The notes below the pieces were generated by a model, which was given only the letters and a program-made list of their open reading frames with translations, did no database searches and was not told where the DNA came from. Below, in pieces: positions 1 through 11,833 of a stretch of 64,000 nt of DNA. Position numbers and translations under genes: made by a program. The first letter of the stretch is position 1. Every line of letters begins with the position of its first letter. Origin of the DNA: Diospyros lotus. Lineage: Eukaryota; Streptophyta; Magnoliopsida; Ericales; Ebenaceae. The DNA lies in contig NC_068349.1 in NCBI RefSeq assembly GCF_014633365.1, positions 18,366,753 through 18,430,752 of the forward strand, given 5' to 3'.

Positions 1-60
1 CATACCAAGAAAGTAGTGGAGCAGACCTAGGTCTTTGAGAGAGAATTGTTGAGACAAAAT
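1..60 (-). pseudogene. Copia reverse transcriptase, downstream piece
   Basis: The minus strand reads into the conserved copia block that ends KDLGLLHYFLGM, a near match to the usual DLGPLHYFLG. It follows directly, once the inserted solo LTR at 61-1753 and one copy of its AAAAT duplication are removed, from the RT piece that ends at 1754. The reading frame is restored across the insertion. The rest of RT and RNase H are beyond the left edge. Confidence 0.85.
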
Positions 61-1753
61 TGTTAGATTAGAATAACAATGGCACCAACACCAAGAGGGG
101 GGTGAATTGGGTTATTTTAAAAAAATTGATTGAACTTGAAAATCCTTTTGATGAAAAATGAGATTTTAGTGAAAGTAAGGATTAATGAAATGATTGGAAC
201 AGTAAATGAAACAAAGAGCACAAGAAAATAAGAGACACAATGATATATAGTGGTTCAGCTTAAACCAAGTCTAATCCACTACCTTAGCTCCTCACTAAGG
301 ATTTTTCAATCAATCCACTAAAAGCCTCCTATCTCTCCAGATAGACCCTCTAGCAACAGGCTAGGAGATTACAACCTCTTACTTAGACAAGCAAGCCCTT
401 TAGCACCAAGCTAGGTATTTCAACCCCTTACTTCAACAAGCAAGTCCTAAGCACAACAAGCTAGGAAAACCAAGAATAATATAAATGGAGAGGATCTAAG
501 AGTAGACACTCTTAGTTACGAGATCTCTCGATATAAATACAAGACTTGAACAAAATAATACAAATGATAATCAAAGCCTTTAGAGAGAAAAATGAAGCAC
601 AAATGAAATAATTAAGCTCTTGAAAGAATGAACACTTGTAAGCTTGAAATCAATCCTCTTGGTTATATTGATTCATCCATTTGATCTCTATTTATGGTGC
701 ATCTCAAGCCCATTCAAAAAATATAGCCGTTAGAGATTTGAATAGTGGATAATCTAGCCGTTGGAAGCTGTCTGCGACATAAACTGTCGACATCCTTGAT
801 GCAAAGACTGTCGAGATTTAGATACCAAGAGCAAGATTTGCAACTATCGATAGTTTGCCAAGATAAAAATTACTGAAATTAGGATGTTATAAAAATAACT
901 TTGCTTGATGATACAACCCACAACATATTTACATTTCTTTAGTTTAAGTAAATGTTCACATTTTCTTTTATTTATATTTTACCTTCCATTTACTTTAATA
1001 CATAAATGTAAATAAGAAAGTACTCCCCATTTGAATTCAATAAAAATATCTAGAAAATCAAAACCCATAACAATAAGAAAATAGAATTTGGGTTTTAGTA
1101 CAAACTTAGAATTTTGTGATTTTACCACCTCCAAAATATACACTTTCTATTTCTTGAAAATTTGTTAAAAATCATTTTAACACCAATGGATATTAGCTAT
1201 TGAAATACCGGGAGATAGTTTTCCAAAATGAAAATATTTTTTTATATGTCTCTTTATAAGGTGCTAACCTTCTAGACTTAGAAAAATATTGAAAACTTAT
1301 CAAAATGAGTCTCAAAACATGATGCATGAATTAAAGGATTTTTCAGACATTTGAATTTCAGGCCAAAACCTTTCATGCATGTTTCAAAATATGAAAAATG
1401 TATTTTGGAATATGAGATTAACATAAATGATTTTTCATATTTAAGATTGGTTTTTCATCAAATATGTTTATGTTCTAGTTGGTCTTTTGCTTTAGAACAA
1501 TTTTAGCTCTATGTTGACCAACGAATTCAAAGCTATTTTGAAAATCATTTTAGGAGATTCTTTTAAGACTAAATACTTGACTTTGCAAATCTCCATATTA
1601 TATAGAAAATCATAAATCATTTTGGTTTTCATTTTATCAATGCACTACTTGAAATTGATTTTTGTTGAAAATCATGAACTTGACTCATGACTTGGGGGTC
1701 AAAACCAAATGATGTTTTTCATCATCAAAACTAATCATAAGTGTAAACCATCA
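61..1753 (-). mobile_element. Solo LTR of a Sirevirus-type copia element
   Basis: It begins TGATGGTTTAC and ends AATCTAACA on the minus strand and is flanked by an exact 5-bp duplication AAAAT (56-60 and 1754-1758). It is homologous over its length to the plus-strand solo LTR at 46322-48027. Shared landmarks are the TTTTGATGATGAAAA block near the start, the GAGCTAAGGTAGTGG block around 250-300, and the CAATTCACCCC tract near the end, which is typical of Sirevirus LTRs. A TATA-like box lies at 686-696. Only a few GTCGAC-like motifs remain (about 780-850), against about eleven in the sister copy. No internal region is present, so it is a solo LTR made by LTR-LTR recombination. Confidence 0.93.
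686..696 (-). promoter_or_regulatory. TATA box of Sirevirus LTR
   Basis: The minus strand reads CCATAAATAGA, at the place equivalent to CTTATAAATAC in the sister LTR (47303-47313). It marks the expected U3/R boundary region. Activity is inferred. Confidence 0.45.
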
Positions 1754-2275
1754 AAAATCTCAATGAACTGATTAACATTAGAGGAAGAATTACCCATAAT
1801 GATAATATCATCAACATACACTAAGAAATATAGAATAGAATGATCAGTCTTGTAGACAAACAATGAACTGTCTAAGTGGGAATTAAGAAACCCATGTAGC
1901 TGAAGAAAATGTTTTAGTTTTGTGTACCAAGCTCTTGGTGCCTGCCTTAAGCCATAAAGGACTTTGTGAAGTTTGCAAACATAAGAAGGAAGCTGTTTGT
2001 CAATGAAACCTTATGGCTATCGGATATAAACATTATAAGTGAGAGTGCCTTAAAGAAATGCATTATTAACATCTAGTTGACGTAGTGGCCATTGATTGTG
2101 AATAACAACGATGAGAACTATCCAGATTATTGCTGGGTTTGACAACGGGAATAAAGGTTTCTTTGAAATCAACACTTGGCTGTTGCTGGAAACCATGAGC
2201 AACAAGTTTGGCTTTGTAATGAGCAACACTACCATCTGGGTTTCTTTGGAATTTATACACCCACTTACATGTGAG
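1754..2275 (-). pseudogene. Copia reverse transcriptase, upstream piece
   Basis: The minus strand encodes the start of copia RT: CKWVYKFQRNPDGSVAHYKAK, then the FQQQPSVDFKETF block, the WPLRQLDVNNAFL block near 2050, and further on the catalytic YVDD box (about 1812-1823), intact. At least one frameshift lies near 2050-2070, so the protein is broken. The upstream end stops abruptly near 2275, where a chromovirus begins in the opposite orientation. The stretch between the integrase core and this point (several hundred bases in a normal copia) is missing. Confidence 0.9.
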
Positions 2276-2300
2276 AACACTACCATCCGAGTTTCTTTGA
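2225..2300. repeat. 26-bp direct repeat at the copia/chromovirus junction
   Basis: Two copies that start AACACTACCATC and end TTTCTTTG lie 51 bases apart (2225-2250 and 2276-2300) and differ at about two inner positions. The first copy belongs to the copia RT. The second sits exactly between copia and chromovirus sequence and belongs to neither. This looks like filler DNA copied from nearby during repair of a deletion. Confidence 0.7.
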
Positions 2301-4737
2301 GTTCGTGGTTATGCCTTTTGGGGTGACGAATGCCTCAACGATCTTTATAGATTTGATGAATCAAGTTTTTAGAGAATATTTGGACTACTTTGTCATTGTG
2401 TTCATTGATGATATCTTGATTTACTCGCCAAGTCTAGAGGAGCACGAGTTACATCTTAAGACAGTTTTGCAAAGACTCATGGAGAAACAATTGTATGCAA
2501 AATTTAACAAGTGTGAGTTTTAGCAAAAGCAAGTGGGCTTCCTCGGGCATGTTGTATCAGGAGAGGGTTTTTCAATTGACCATGAAAAGATCAAGGTTGA
2601 GGTTAACTGGATGAGGCCTAGTACGGTGATTGAGATTTAGAGTTTTCTTGGGCTTGTAGACTATTACTAGAGATTTATAGAAGGATTTTCGTCCATCTAT
2701 CCTAGCCGATGACTAAGCTAATGTGGAAGAGAGCTTACTTTGATTGGGATGAAACTTGAGAAAATTGCTTCTAGGAATTGAAACGGAGGCTAATTACAAC
2801 TCTTGTTCTAGCTATTCCTAAGAGTGGGGAAAAGTTTACAAAATACAATAATGCTTCCTACATGGGTTTAGGATGTGTGTTGATGCAGGATGGAAATGTA
2901 TATGCTTATGCTTCCAGACAGTTGAGAAAACATGAAATGAATTATCCCACATATGATTTGGAATTGAAAATAGTTGTGTTTGCACTCAAAATCTGGAGAC
3001 ATTATTTGTATGGGGAAAAAGTGGAGATCTACACCAATCATAAAAGCTTAAAGTATCTATTCTCACGGAAGGAACTGAATATGAGGCAACGACAGTGGAT
3101 ATAATTGTTTAAGGACTATGATTGTGAAATCCTTTATCACCTGGGAAAAGCTAATGTGGTGGTCGACGCGTTAAGCTGACGTGGAGTGCCAATGTCAGCA
3201 ATGATGGTGCATGAATGGAAGCTATTAGAGCAAATGAGTGAACTCGCCATTTCTACGCACCAGGAGGGGTTCGGGGTGTACTGTGCCCACTTGGATGTGT
3301 AACCAGATTTAGTTGATCAGATTTGGGTTCAACAATATAACGATGTGAAGCTAATGAAAATCTTAGCAGATGTGGAAGAACTCATTCCTTTGGGGTACCA
3401 ACGGAGGGATGATGGCTTGTTATTGTATCATGGGTGTGTCTATGTGCCAGATAACGAGGAGATAAGACAGAGGATCTTAGTTGAGGCTCATAATGCACGT
3501 TACACTATCCATCCAGGCATAACAAAAATGTATCAAAATTTACGACATCTATTTTAGTGGGATGGTATGAAAAAGGACGTGTCGAAGTTTGTTTCACGAT
3601 GCTTAGTATGCCAGTAGGTGAAAACAAAGCATCAGAAATCGACAGGTTTGTTACAGACGTTGTCAATCCCACAAAGTCGAAGTGGGATCATATTATTATG
3701 GATTTTGTTACTGGCTTACTTAGAATATCGAAAGGTTATGATGCTATATGAGTTATAGTGGACAGGCTGACAAAGTCAATGTATTTTCTACCAATTAAGA
3801 AGACCTTCCCTTTGAGTTGCTTAGCTAAATTATACATCGAAGAGATTGTGAAGTTGCACAAAATTCCATCTAGCATAGTGTCTGATTGTGATTCCAGGTT
3901 CACTTCTTATTTTTGGGATGATTTAAATAATGCCCTGGGAACCAAGTTCAAATTTAGTACCACTTTCCATTCGCAAACTGATGGGTAGACAGACCGAACT
4001 ATCCAGACTTTAGAGGACATGTTGAGGGCTTGTGTGTTGGATTTTCATAGTAGCTGGGATGATCACTTGCCCTTAGTGGAATTCTCTTATGACAATGACA
4101 CCCACTCTAGTATTGGGATGGCACCGTATGAGGAGCTCTATGGTAGACCTTGTAGATCCCTTATTTGTTAAGAAGAGGTAGGAGATAGGGCAATACTAGG
4201 GCTAGAGATTATTGAACAAACGTTTGACTATATCAGAATCATCAAAGCTCGAATGAAGATAACTCAAGATAGGTAGAAAAGTTATGCGGATAAGAGACAA
4301 TGCGATCGAGAGTTTTCCGTCAGTGATCATGTATTCTTGAGGGTAATGTCAGTGAAAGGTGTGCATAGGTTTGGAATTTTTGGAAAGCTTAGTCCTCAAT
4401 ATATGGGACCTTTTGAGGTATTGGAACGGATTGGACCCTTAGCCTATCGGTTAGCTCTACCCCACAATTGGCTAATGTACATAATGTCTTCCATGTATCC
4501 ATGTTACGAAAGTATATACCAGACCAGCATCGTGTTATTGATTATCAACCCCTTGAAATTAAAGAAGACGTGCCATATGAAGAGTTACCTGTAGCTATCT
4601 TGGACTGGAAGGAAAAGATATTGAGGAGTCGAACCATTACATATGTGAAGATCCAGTGGCAACGTCATAATCTGGACAAGGCTACCTATGAATTAGATGA
4701 GGAGATGCGACGTGTCTACCCTCAGTTGGTTGAGTAA
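2298..4737 (+). pseudogene. Chromovirus pol, 3' half: RT, RNase H, integrase, chromodomain
   Basis: Translation starts at the RT block [12 protein letters not shown], with the catalytic box as FIDDILIY near 2404. The RNase H block follows (about 2778-3104). Its two key aspartates read N (YNNAS and YTNHKSL instead of YSDAS and YTDHKSL), so it is catalytically dead. Next come the integrase zinc region (HPGITKMYQNLRH, about 3510-3560), the catalytic core (MDFVTGL near 3705, VSDCDSRFTS near 3880) and a C-terminal chromodomain ending at 4737 (YVKIQWQRHNLDKATYEL). Stops interrupt conserved codons at 2521 (Trp), 3177 (Arg), 3555 (Trp), 3749 (Trp) and 3986 (Gln), and there are frameshifts. It is non-functional. 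Confidence 0.92.
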
Positions 4738-4770
4738 TCAGGTACAAATTTGGGGCGACCAAATTCTACT

Positions 4771-4782
4771 AGAGGGAGAAAT
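4771..4782 (+). other. Polypurine tract of the chromovirus
   Basis: AGAGGGAGAAAT lies just before the LTR start and would prime plus-strand DNA synthesis. Its place between the pol stop (4737) and the LTR supports the LTR boundary. Confidence 0.6.
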
Positions 4783-7145
4783 TTTAATGACCCGTTAGCG
4801 GGTTTATGTCGCCCTGTTGACGTTCTCACATGTGTTGTATTTTTCTATGTTATTTGGTTAAGGAATTGGAGAAGCTATATTGAAGGTTGAAAAGTCAAAA
4901 TTCAAGAAGATAATCTCGGGGTTAAAAATTCAAAGTCAAAGGAAAGGGAGAAGGAAGTCAAAATTGGATAGGAATGGAGGTCTTGGGGTTGTCAGGTATA
5001 GCTAGAGTAAGTATATATATATATATGTGTAGCATATTATATTGATATCTCCAATTAATCATGCAAAATCAAGAGAAGTTGAATGATTTATATATATATG
5101 CATGTATAGGTTGCCCCAAAAGTAAAAAATAGTAGTTGGTGATAAAAGGGAGGAGACAATGGAGAAAGAGATGGCAATGGGCATGATTGCACTTAGGAAA
5201 GCAAAAGGTGAAATTTGGAAGCTTAGCTTCCAAGGCTGTTGATTGCAGCTGCTGTAAGTAAACATATACATGTGTATTACATGTATTATTGGATTAAGAA
5301 ACATAAATTAAGTGGACATATATATATATATATAGGTTTCTTAGGAGTTCTTTCTCATTTAAGAAAAAAAGCAAAGGAGAAGTAGAGGAAAAGGAAGCAG
5401 TAGCTGTGAGAGCTCCCGTGCATCCGCTTTTCCTCTCTTCTTGGTAAGGTTCTTGCTTTATCTTCTTTCTCCTTCTTCCAACCATCTTCAAAAGCCATCA
5501 TATCTATATGTGTGCATATAGGAGTAGCAGCAAGTTGGATATTTGGGTTGCTTTCAAACTTTGTTCCTAATAGGATAAAGAAGCTGAGGTAGGTTCCTTA
5601 TTCCTCTCTCCATTCAAAGGGTTTGTTCTTGTTGTCTCTAAGAATTTGTGTGGTTGGAACCTTTATTTTCTCTTCGCTATCTAGATTTGGTTGAGCTACC
5701 TTGTAGTTCATGTTGTCTTTCCTAAACCCTTGTTGAATCTTGTTTAAAACGCTTACATAGGGTTTGGTTCACCTTATAATCCTAAAAGGAATGATGCCAC
5801 TCTAGTTTGGGTGAAGTATTATAAGTGGTTTGCATTTGTGTGCATTTTGGGTCTATTGTTCGAGTTGTTTTTAGTTGTGGGTTACAGGGTTTATCGACCG
5901 TTTGTCAGAGCTGTCGACTGTTTAAGGCATTTGTGCAAGGGGGTTGTCAACTAGCCGTGTTGGCTGTAAAATGCTAGTGCCCAAATACCCGAACTGTTAA
6001 CCAATGCTAGGGGATATGTCAACCGCCAGAGACCATACCATCGGGGTTGTTGACCGATGCTTAGAGGATGGTCGACCGCTAGTGGCTTTGCACCGTGGCT
6101 GTCAATTAGGGCACCATGGTTATCGACCGATCTTTCTCTAAACATGGAAACTATCGATCGATGCCTTGGAGTCTGTCGATCACTGCTAACCTAAAGTCTT
6201 CAATGATGTATATAATGTGTATCCGCTTGGGTTTCATGTTATGTTTGACCCTCCTTGGGGCTAGTTGAGTTGTGCATGTACAAATGGGTATGTTGTGGGT
6301 GGTTATGTGGAGGCATACAGGTAACATGACATGGCTTATGTAATGCATGGTATTAATGTGCACAGTGGGCTCTATTTGCAAGCTCGGTAGGTGAAAGCTT
6401 GACACAAGGGAGCTTTGGCTCACATGTGACGGCCATTATGCCGTAAGCTTGGTAGACTTAATATCTGACCAGAGGAAGGACTTCAATCCACACTTCTATG
6501 ATTTAATTTGTTTATAGGTATTCAACAACAAGGTAGGTATATATTTTGGGACTTGGGTGTCGAAAAGACTTATGTGGGCCTAAGAACCGCATGTGTGAAT
6601 CCATGCATGTGCATGAATTTCATGGTATGGTGAGATGTGGCATGGGAATGTTAAATGTGAAAGAGTCCTTATTGTATGTTCAATACCTTTATTGATTCCT
6701 ATTCATTTCAAATTATACTTGCTGGGCCTTGTGGCTCACTCTTACTTTGCATCATTCCAAGTAAGGACAAGGAAAAAGTCAAGGGTGGGATCGATAAAGT
6801 CTGATTCGTAGATATGTGTGCAGATCTGACCTGACCGAAAGACTCTTAGGCATTTTGGTTTTGTTTTGTGTCCAAGGAGGATATTGTCTAATTTAGTTAA
6901 ATGTATTGCTCTTTTTGAGCCTTTTAGGCAAATGGGCCCTAGTATCATGTAAAGAGAAATTTGTGGACTTTTTTTTTTTTTTTTTTTTGTATTTTGTTTC
7001 CATTGTATAGTGAAATGATGAAAATGGTGAATGCATCTTTTAAAGTCTTAGCATGCATCTCGTGAGTTTGAATCTGTACCCATTTTGTGAGGACTCCCTC
7101 TTCGGACTCCTATGCTAGCAGGACTTCCAGGAGCAGACCTTAACA
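4783..7145 (+). repeat. 3' LTR of the truncated chromovirus (about 2.36 kb)
   Basis: The left end reads TTTAATGACCC, a decayed form of the TGTAACGACCC start seen in the LTR at 36982. The right end TTAACA follows a CTTCCAGGAGCAGACC block that resembles the end of the LTR at 42819-45542 (CTCCGAGAGGCGAGCAG). It contains several (TA)n runs (about 5013-5025, 5087-5097, 5320-5333), a poly-T run at 6970-6989 and an array of GTCGACCG-like motifs at 5885-6185. No host gene is visible in it. The matching 5' LTR is lost, so no target duplication can be tested. Confidence 0.75.
5885..6185. repeat. Array of GTCGACCG-like palindromic motifs in the chromovirus LTR
   Basis: About a dozen degenerate copies of TGTCGACCG (also TATCGACCG, TGTCAACCG, TATCGATCG) occur with roughly 20-35 bases between them. 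The core TCGA is self-complementary. The array lies about 1.1-1.4 kb into the LTR. Similar arrays with other flanks are found in unrelated LTRs in this window. Confidence 0.7.
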
Positions 7146-9087
7146 ATAGAAGCATGACGTAGTAAGGTAAGACTTGTTTCCACTACATGCCTGTGTTTCC
7201 TCTCTGCTAATCCGACATGTTCAAGTGTATAAGGTGGAGACTTTAGGTGTTGGATTCCTAAAGGACTCAGAGTTTTGGATAGACTCAAATACTCACCACC
7301 CTCATCAGAATAAACTATTATAATTTTTATGGAAAAATATCTCTCAACCAAATGTTTGAATTTGCCAAAAATTATGGGAACCTCAGTCTTGGATTTCATC
7401 AAATAGAGCCATGAATATTTTGTATAGTAATCAACAAAAACAACATAATATCGAGAGCCATCAAACGAATTTAAAGGAGCAGATCCCCAAACATCTGCAA
7501 ATAAACATTCAAGAGGTCTAGTACAAGAAATGGTAGACATAAAAAATAAGCTTATGATAAAGACACAAATTACATGAACTTAATTTTATTCCAGAATGAG
7601 GAAGGGGAATTGAAGTTAATAGACACTTCAAAGCTTGAAAATAAGGGTGACTAAGTCTTTGGTGCCACTGAGACATGGGTAAGGTGGATGTGGCATGAAG
7701 AGCTAGAACATTGACAATATTGGATATTGGTAGTTCATACAAATGTTTGTTACTCTGCCTTTCTGTAAGTGGGACTCTCGTCTTCAAATCCTTGATAACA
7801 AAATAATTAGGAAACTATTCAATGGATGTTTGATTATGAGTACAAAATTGTTGAATGGAAATTAAATTTTTGGTAATTCGTGGAGCACAAAGAACATTTT
7901 GGAGAGTGAAAGTACTCTATGGAGTGGTGAATTTAGAATAACCAATGTGAGTAATGGGAAGAGTATTACCATCACCAATTACCATTTCATCTGTACTAGG
8001 ATATTTGGAGTGAAGAGACAGATTGCAAAGGTCAGAGGTGATATGATGAGAAGCCCCAGAATCCAAGACCTAATTGGTGTTGCCTCTACCACTAAAAGAA
8101 GCTTGAGAATAATGAACTTGAGGAGCAAGCAATAGAGGTGGTCTAGTGCGACACGTCTTAGCACTATACCCTGGTTTATCACAAAGTTGGAAGACCAATC
8201 TCGAAGCAATGGAGTGATGTGAAGATGTGTTATTAAAATGTGCAAAGGATTGATATTGCTGGGTGGCGGCACCATGACTAAAACCAGACTTGTTGTAGTG
8301 CCTTAGATTATTATTTTTCAAATACCTACCATTGTTGTTGGAACGAGAAGGGCGACTCTTGGTGTACTGGTTTTGCTGGGGTTGATGAAAGTGGGTTGTG
8401 ATGGATTGTGACTCATCTTTAGATGCAGATCTTTTAAGGACAACTTCATAGTCTCCAAGCTTGTTATGGAGTTCTTCAAAGGAGATCAAAGTATCTCTAG
8501 CACAAATAGCAACAACAAGGTGCTTATACTTAGAATCCCTTTAGAGTTGTATGAATTATTTTATCTTCTGTCATGGGTGAACATGCAAGAGAAAGAGTTT
8601 TAGAGATACCTTTGATAGTATTCATCTACTCAACAATACTCTTATTATCTGTGGTTGTGTTGGTCAATATTTCTCGTAGTCCCATAATACGGGTATGGGA
8701 TTTGTTGGCATAGGTTTTCTCGAGCCTATTCCAAGCTTTAGAAGCTGTAGTTGAAGAGGTGATGAGGGATACTGTGGAATCAAAGATAAAAGCTAAGATA
8801 ACATGACGAATGAGGCTATCTTGGCGACACCACAAGTGACAAGCAGGGCTGAGAGCATTATTCAGGGAGTCAAGAAGACATGGATAGGTTCTATCAATGT
8901 AACCTTCTAAGTCATAGCCAAAGAGTAAGGATTATAGCTGAACTCTCCAAGATGGGTAGTTAAGATTGGTAAATTTTAGAGGAAGTTGGGTTACAACATT
9001 TAGAATGATGATCTGGTTAGATGGTTGAGTGGTTGGAGTGATAGTTTTTGATGTGGGAGTGTTGGCAGCAGAGGACGTGTCAGCCAT
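7146..9087 (-). pseudogene. Copia gag-protease-integrase (broken)
   Basis: Gag starts at the ATG at 9087 (MADTSSAANTP), 59 bases inside the primer binding site, and continues through a UBN2-type gag with SWRVQL, LEKTYANKS and MGLREILTN blocks. The zinc knuckle near 8152-8196 is damaged (FQLCDKPGYSAKTC, with Cys to Phe and His to Tyr). The protease active site DSGAS is intact (8049-8063). Integrase has the zinc motif (WHQRLSHP then CNLC), and the catalytic acids in ADVWG, YSDEGGEY and GLAERKH. The sequence ends at LTLLRHAS, where the chromovirus LTR begins. Several frameshifts and stops break it. Confidence 0.9.
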
Positions 9088-9145
9088 GGTGAGAAAGGAA
9101 AAGAAGTTTTTACTAAGAGGAAAAAGGTCTTGTCTCACAAGACTT

Positions 9146-9157
9146 GCTCTGATACCA
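9146..9157 (-). other. Primer binding site (initiator tRNA-Met), copia element
   Basis: The minus strand reads TGGTATCAGAGC, complementary to the 3' end of plant initiator tRNA-Met, directly next to the LTR end. It starts minus-strand DNA synthesis. The perfect match and its position fix the LTR boundary and the element's orientation. Confidence 0.93.
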
Positions 9158-9309
9158 TGAAAGGATTTGTATATTGAATCGAAATTGTATATTACAAATG
9201 TAAGGTATGGTTAAATATATACAGAGAGTGATTCATAAAAGATAGGAACAAAATGAGAAACAAACATTTGAAAGAAATAAACAAACACTTAAATTTAAAC
9301 TATTCTTAG
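9158..9309 (-). repeat. Copia 5' LTR, downstream part
   Basis: This AT-rich stretch ends in CA on the minus strand directly next to the primer binding site. It is cut at 9309 by the insertion of the chromovirus. The remaining LTR bases are at 23147-23166 on the far side of that insertion. Confidence 0.8.
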
Positions 9310-11795
9310 TGTAACACCCCGCCTTACACGGATGCGTCACTATAAGGGAATCCTCGGGAAACTTTTTTTTTTTCAAGTCTATCACACGCGGCGCCATGAG
9401 AACAATCTTCACATGCAGATGAAACACTCGTCGCATAAAATGGCCGGTGCCCACAGTGATTTCAAGAGCAATCTTCACATGCAGGTAAAAATCCCGAGAA
9501 CTCCAGTCTTGCTCGTTTAACTAACAAGATCAATAGACTTAAAACTAAACGAGACATAATATAACACAACGGAATCATTAACATCAAAATGTCGTGGCCT
9601 ACCACGAGATTCATACAAGGTGTTCCCACACCGAAATACGTGACACAACGTTACAAAATGATAACAGCAGTATCATATAATTGTTCGTACATATACCAAA
9701 ATAAATACTGACATCTTCAAAAAGGTACAACGACTATCAACTAAACACCGTCAGCCCCACCGGCCACGTTCTCGAATTCGCAATAGTCTTTGATTGGAAA
9801 GTTGAATGTTCTAGGGGCATAACCTAGGTTAGATGATAAAACATCTAAGTGATGGCATGAAATAGTTTACACAATGCATGAAAGACATATAAGCATGGCA
9901 TATACAGACAAATGACAACATGCAACGTGTCTAACTTGAGAAATCTCCCTAACATACTCAACCTCCCATGGAAAACCATTCCACACACCGTTGGAGTTGA
10001 CCTTGCCGCGACATACTTAATCCCTCGAGTGCCCTACCGTGTCACTCGTTCACCAAGATTTACCTTGTCCCATTCTCAAAAAGACCCCATCCCTTCCCAT
10101 ACGGACCTAACAACGACACGAACAATCTACACCTCGATGATATGAAAAATCACATGCTATGCACCGACTCCTTTGTAAGAAAAATAGTTAATGCAATAAA
10201 CCTGATGTTTAATATGCAAAAGATGTCTCAAACACATAAGAGAAATGTCTTCGCAAAATAACCCAAGTTCTGGAGGGTATAACCGCTCACTAGAACTGGT
10301 CCAACCACGAATATCCTAAGTTCAGGAGGGTAAAACCGCTCACCAGAACTCACTACACACACTCCAACACATATTCAAGACAAAGTAAAGCTAGAATCAA
10401 ACCACGCACCTCAATTCGAAAAAGTTCAGTTTTCACCTCGAAAAATGTGCAATCCTTCTTTCCAACACACCAACCGTCTCCTATTCACCATTAGGACCTT
10501 AGAAATCAATATTTCTATTTTTCATCAATTTTCTCTATTTTACTTTATTTTTAAACCTTTCTTACCTTCAGAAATTCATAAAAACACACCTAACCTCAAG
10601 TTTCACCAAATATTTTTCCATGATAATTCCTAAAATAATTTTACCAAAATTACAAAATTAAAATCAAGCAAAAACATTACCTCACGCGCCCTCACGAGCT
10701 ACCTAGGAGCTCTGTGAGTGAAGCCCATGCGCAGCCAGCTTCGATCGTTTTCTCCGGCCTTCTTCTCCGACTCCGGCGAACTCCGATGCTCCAAATGACT
10801 ATGGGGCCTGAAAGATCTCGTCGAGGCGACCACAGTGGTGCCCTCAAACCTCAGAAAAAGTCACCGGAAAAGGCTTTAAAAGCTAATTGCAAGTCACGGC
10901 ACCGGCGAGCCCAATTTTCCAGCTAATGCTCTAAAACCCCTCTATTTCTGTACCAATCGACTCCAAATGCTCCAGAAACAATCCTCAACACCCAAGGAAC
11001 AAAACCCCCTTATCCGTGATCCTCGATTCAAGCCAGAACGCCCTTAATTTCTCTCGATTTCTTTGAAAAACCCTCGGCCTTGGTTGTCTATTTATACCCG
11101 ATCTCGACCCAAATTTCCACCACAAATCGATTGTTCTTATCCCCTTAACCCTAAATCTAGCCTTCAAACCAATTAAACAACCCCAAATCACGAGCTACAA
11201 CCCTCAAAAGATTGGTCCAAATTGAAAATCCCATCCGCCATTAAAATCGATCACATCTCACCATTTTCCAGCCAATGGCATCCCCCATCGACCTCATCAT
11301 TGCCTGGAGACTACTCTAGAGTCTCCGGGTGACCTTCCCGACGCCTCAGAGGCGGCCGTCGACGGCCAGTTGGATTCACACCTTGGTATTTTTCAAAATT
11401 TGCAGTTTTGCGCCCCTGAAGTTTCTAATTGCATTTTCTCCCTATCCATAACACCCCTATATTTTCTAACACTTCCACTACTGCCCACAAGCTTTGAACT
11501 AATAATTTCCGTTAAGAATTTCTTGAAAATTTTTCATTTTGACCTCCCTTGGGTAGTTTACAAAATCTGCACTTTTGCCCGAATGCCCCTAATCACGTGT
11601 TTTCGATCTCAAACCTTCAAAAATCTCTTAATTTTGTCGAATATTGCTTATTTGAACAGTTTCACCTTCATTGGCCTGCTTGACATAGTCCCTCATCCTT
11701 CGGTTGTGTTTTGAATAATACAAGTAGGCCCGAAATTATAATAAATACCAATTTTAACCCCGTAATTTCTTTAATATTAAACATTGGGTATTACA
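9310..11795 (-). repeat. 3' LTR of the chromovirus (2486 bp)
   Basis: It runs from TGTAACACCC (plus strand) to GGGTATTACA, next to the polypurine tract at 11796. It is homologous throughout to 20666-23141 with scattered changes. One difference is an extra GC-rich stretch near 11340-11367 that is absent from the other copy. Open stretches in it (for example 11370-11714) are present in both LTRs and are not genes. Confidence 0.93.
11087..11097 (-). promoter_or_regulatory. TATA box, chromovirus 3' LTR
   Basis: The minus strand reads GTATAAATAGA, at the same place as 22453-22463 in the other LTR, about 0.7 kb from the LTR start. Confidence 0.55.
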
Positions 11796-11808
11796 TCCTC
11801 CCCCTCTA
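11796..11808 (-). other. Polypurine tract of the chromovirus
   Basis: The minus strand reads TAGAGGGGGAGGA directly before the LTR start TGTAATACCC. This is the typical plus-strand primer of gypsy elements. Confidence 0.85.
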
Positions 11809-11833
11809 AAAAGAAATTTCATTCTTGAAATTA

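Larger units (their letters stand above)
2276..7145 (+). mobile_element. Ty3/gypsy chromovirus (Tekay/Del-like), 3' half only
   Basis: It contains the second half of RT, RNase H, integrase and chromodomain (2298-4737), a polypurine tract, and a 3' LTR (4783-7145). There is no 5' LTR, gag, protease or first half of RT. It sits in opposite orientation inside the copia element. The right edge looks like a true insertion junction (an LTR ending TTAACA against copia integrase). The left edge is a deletion that also removed copia sequence. Confidence 0.85.

Noticed and set aside
11370..11714. Plus-strand ORF of 114 codons, also present at 22728-23060
   Set aside because: It is LTR sequence, found in both LTRs with differences that ignore codons; the strand is opposite to the element's transcript.
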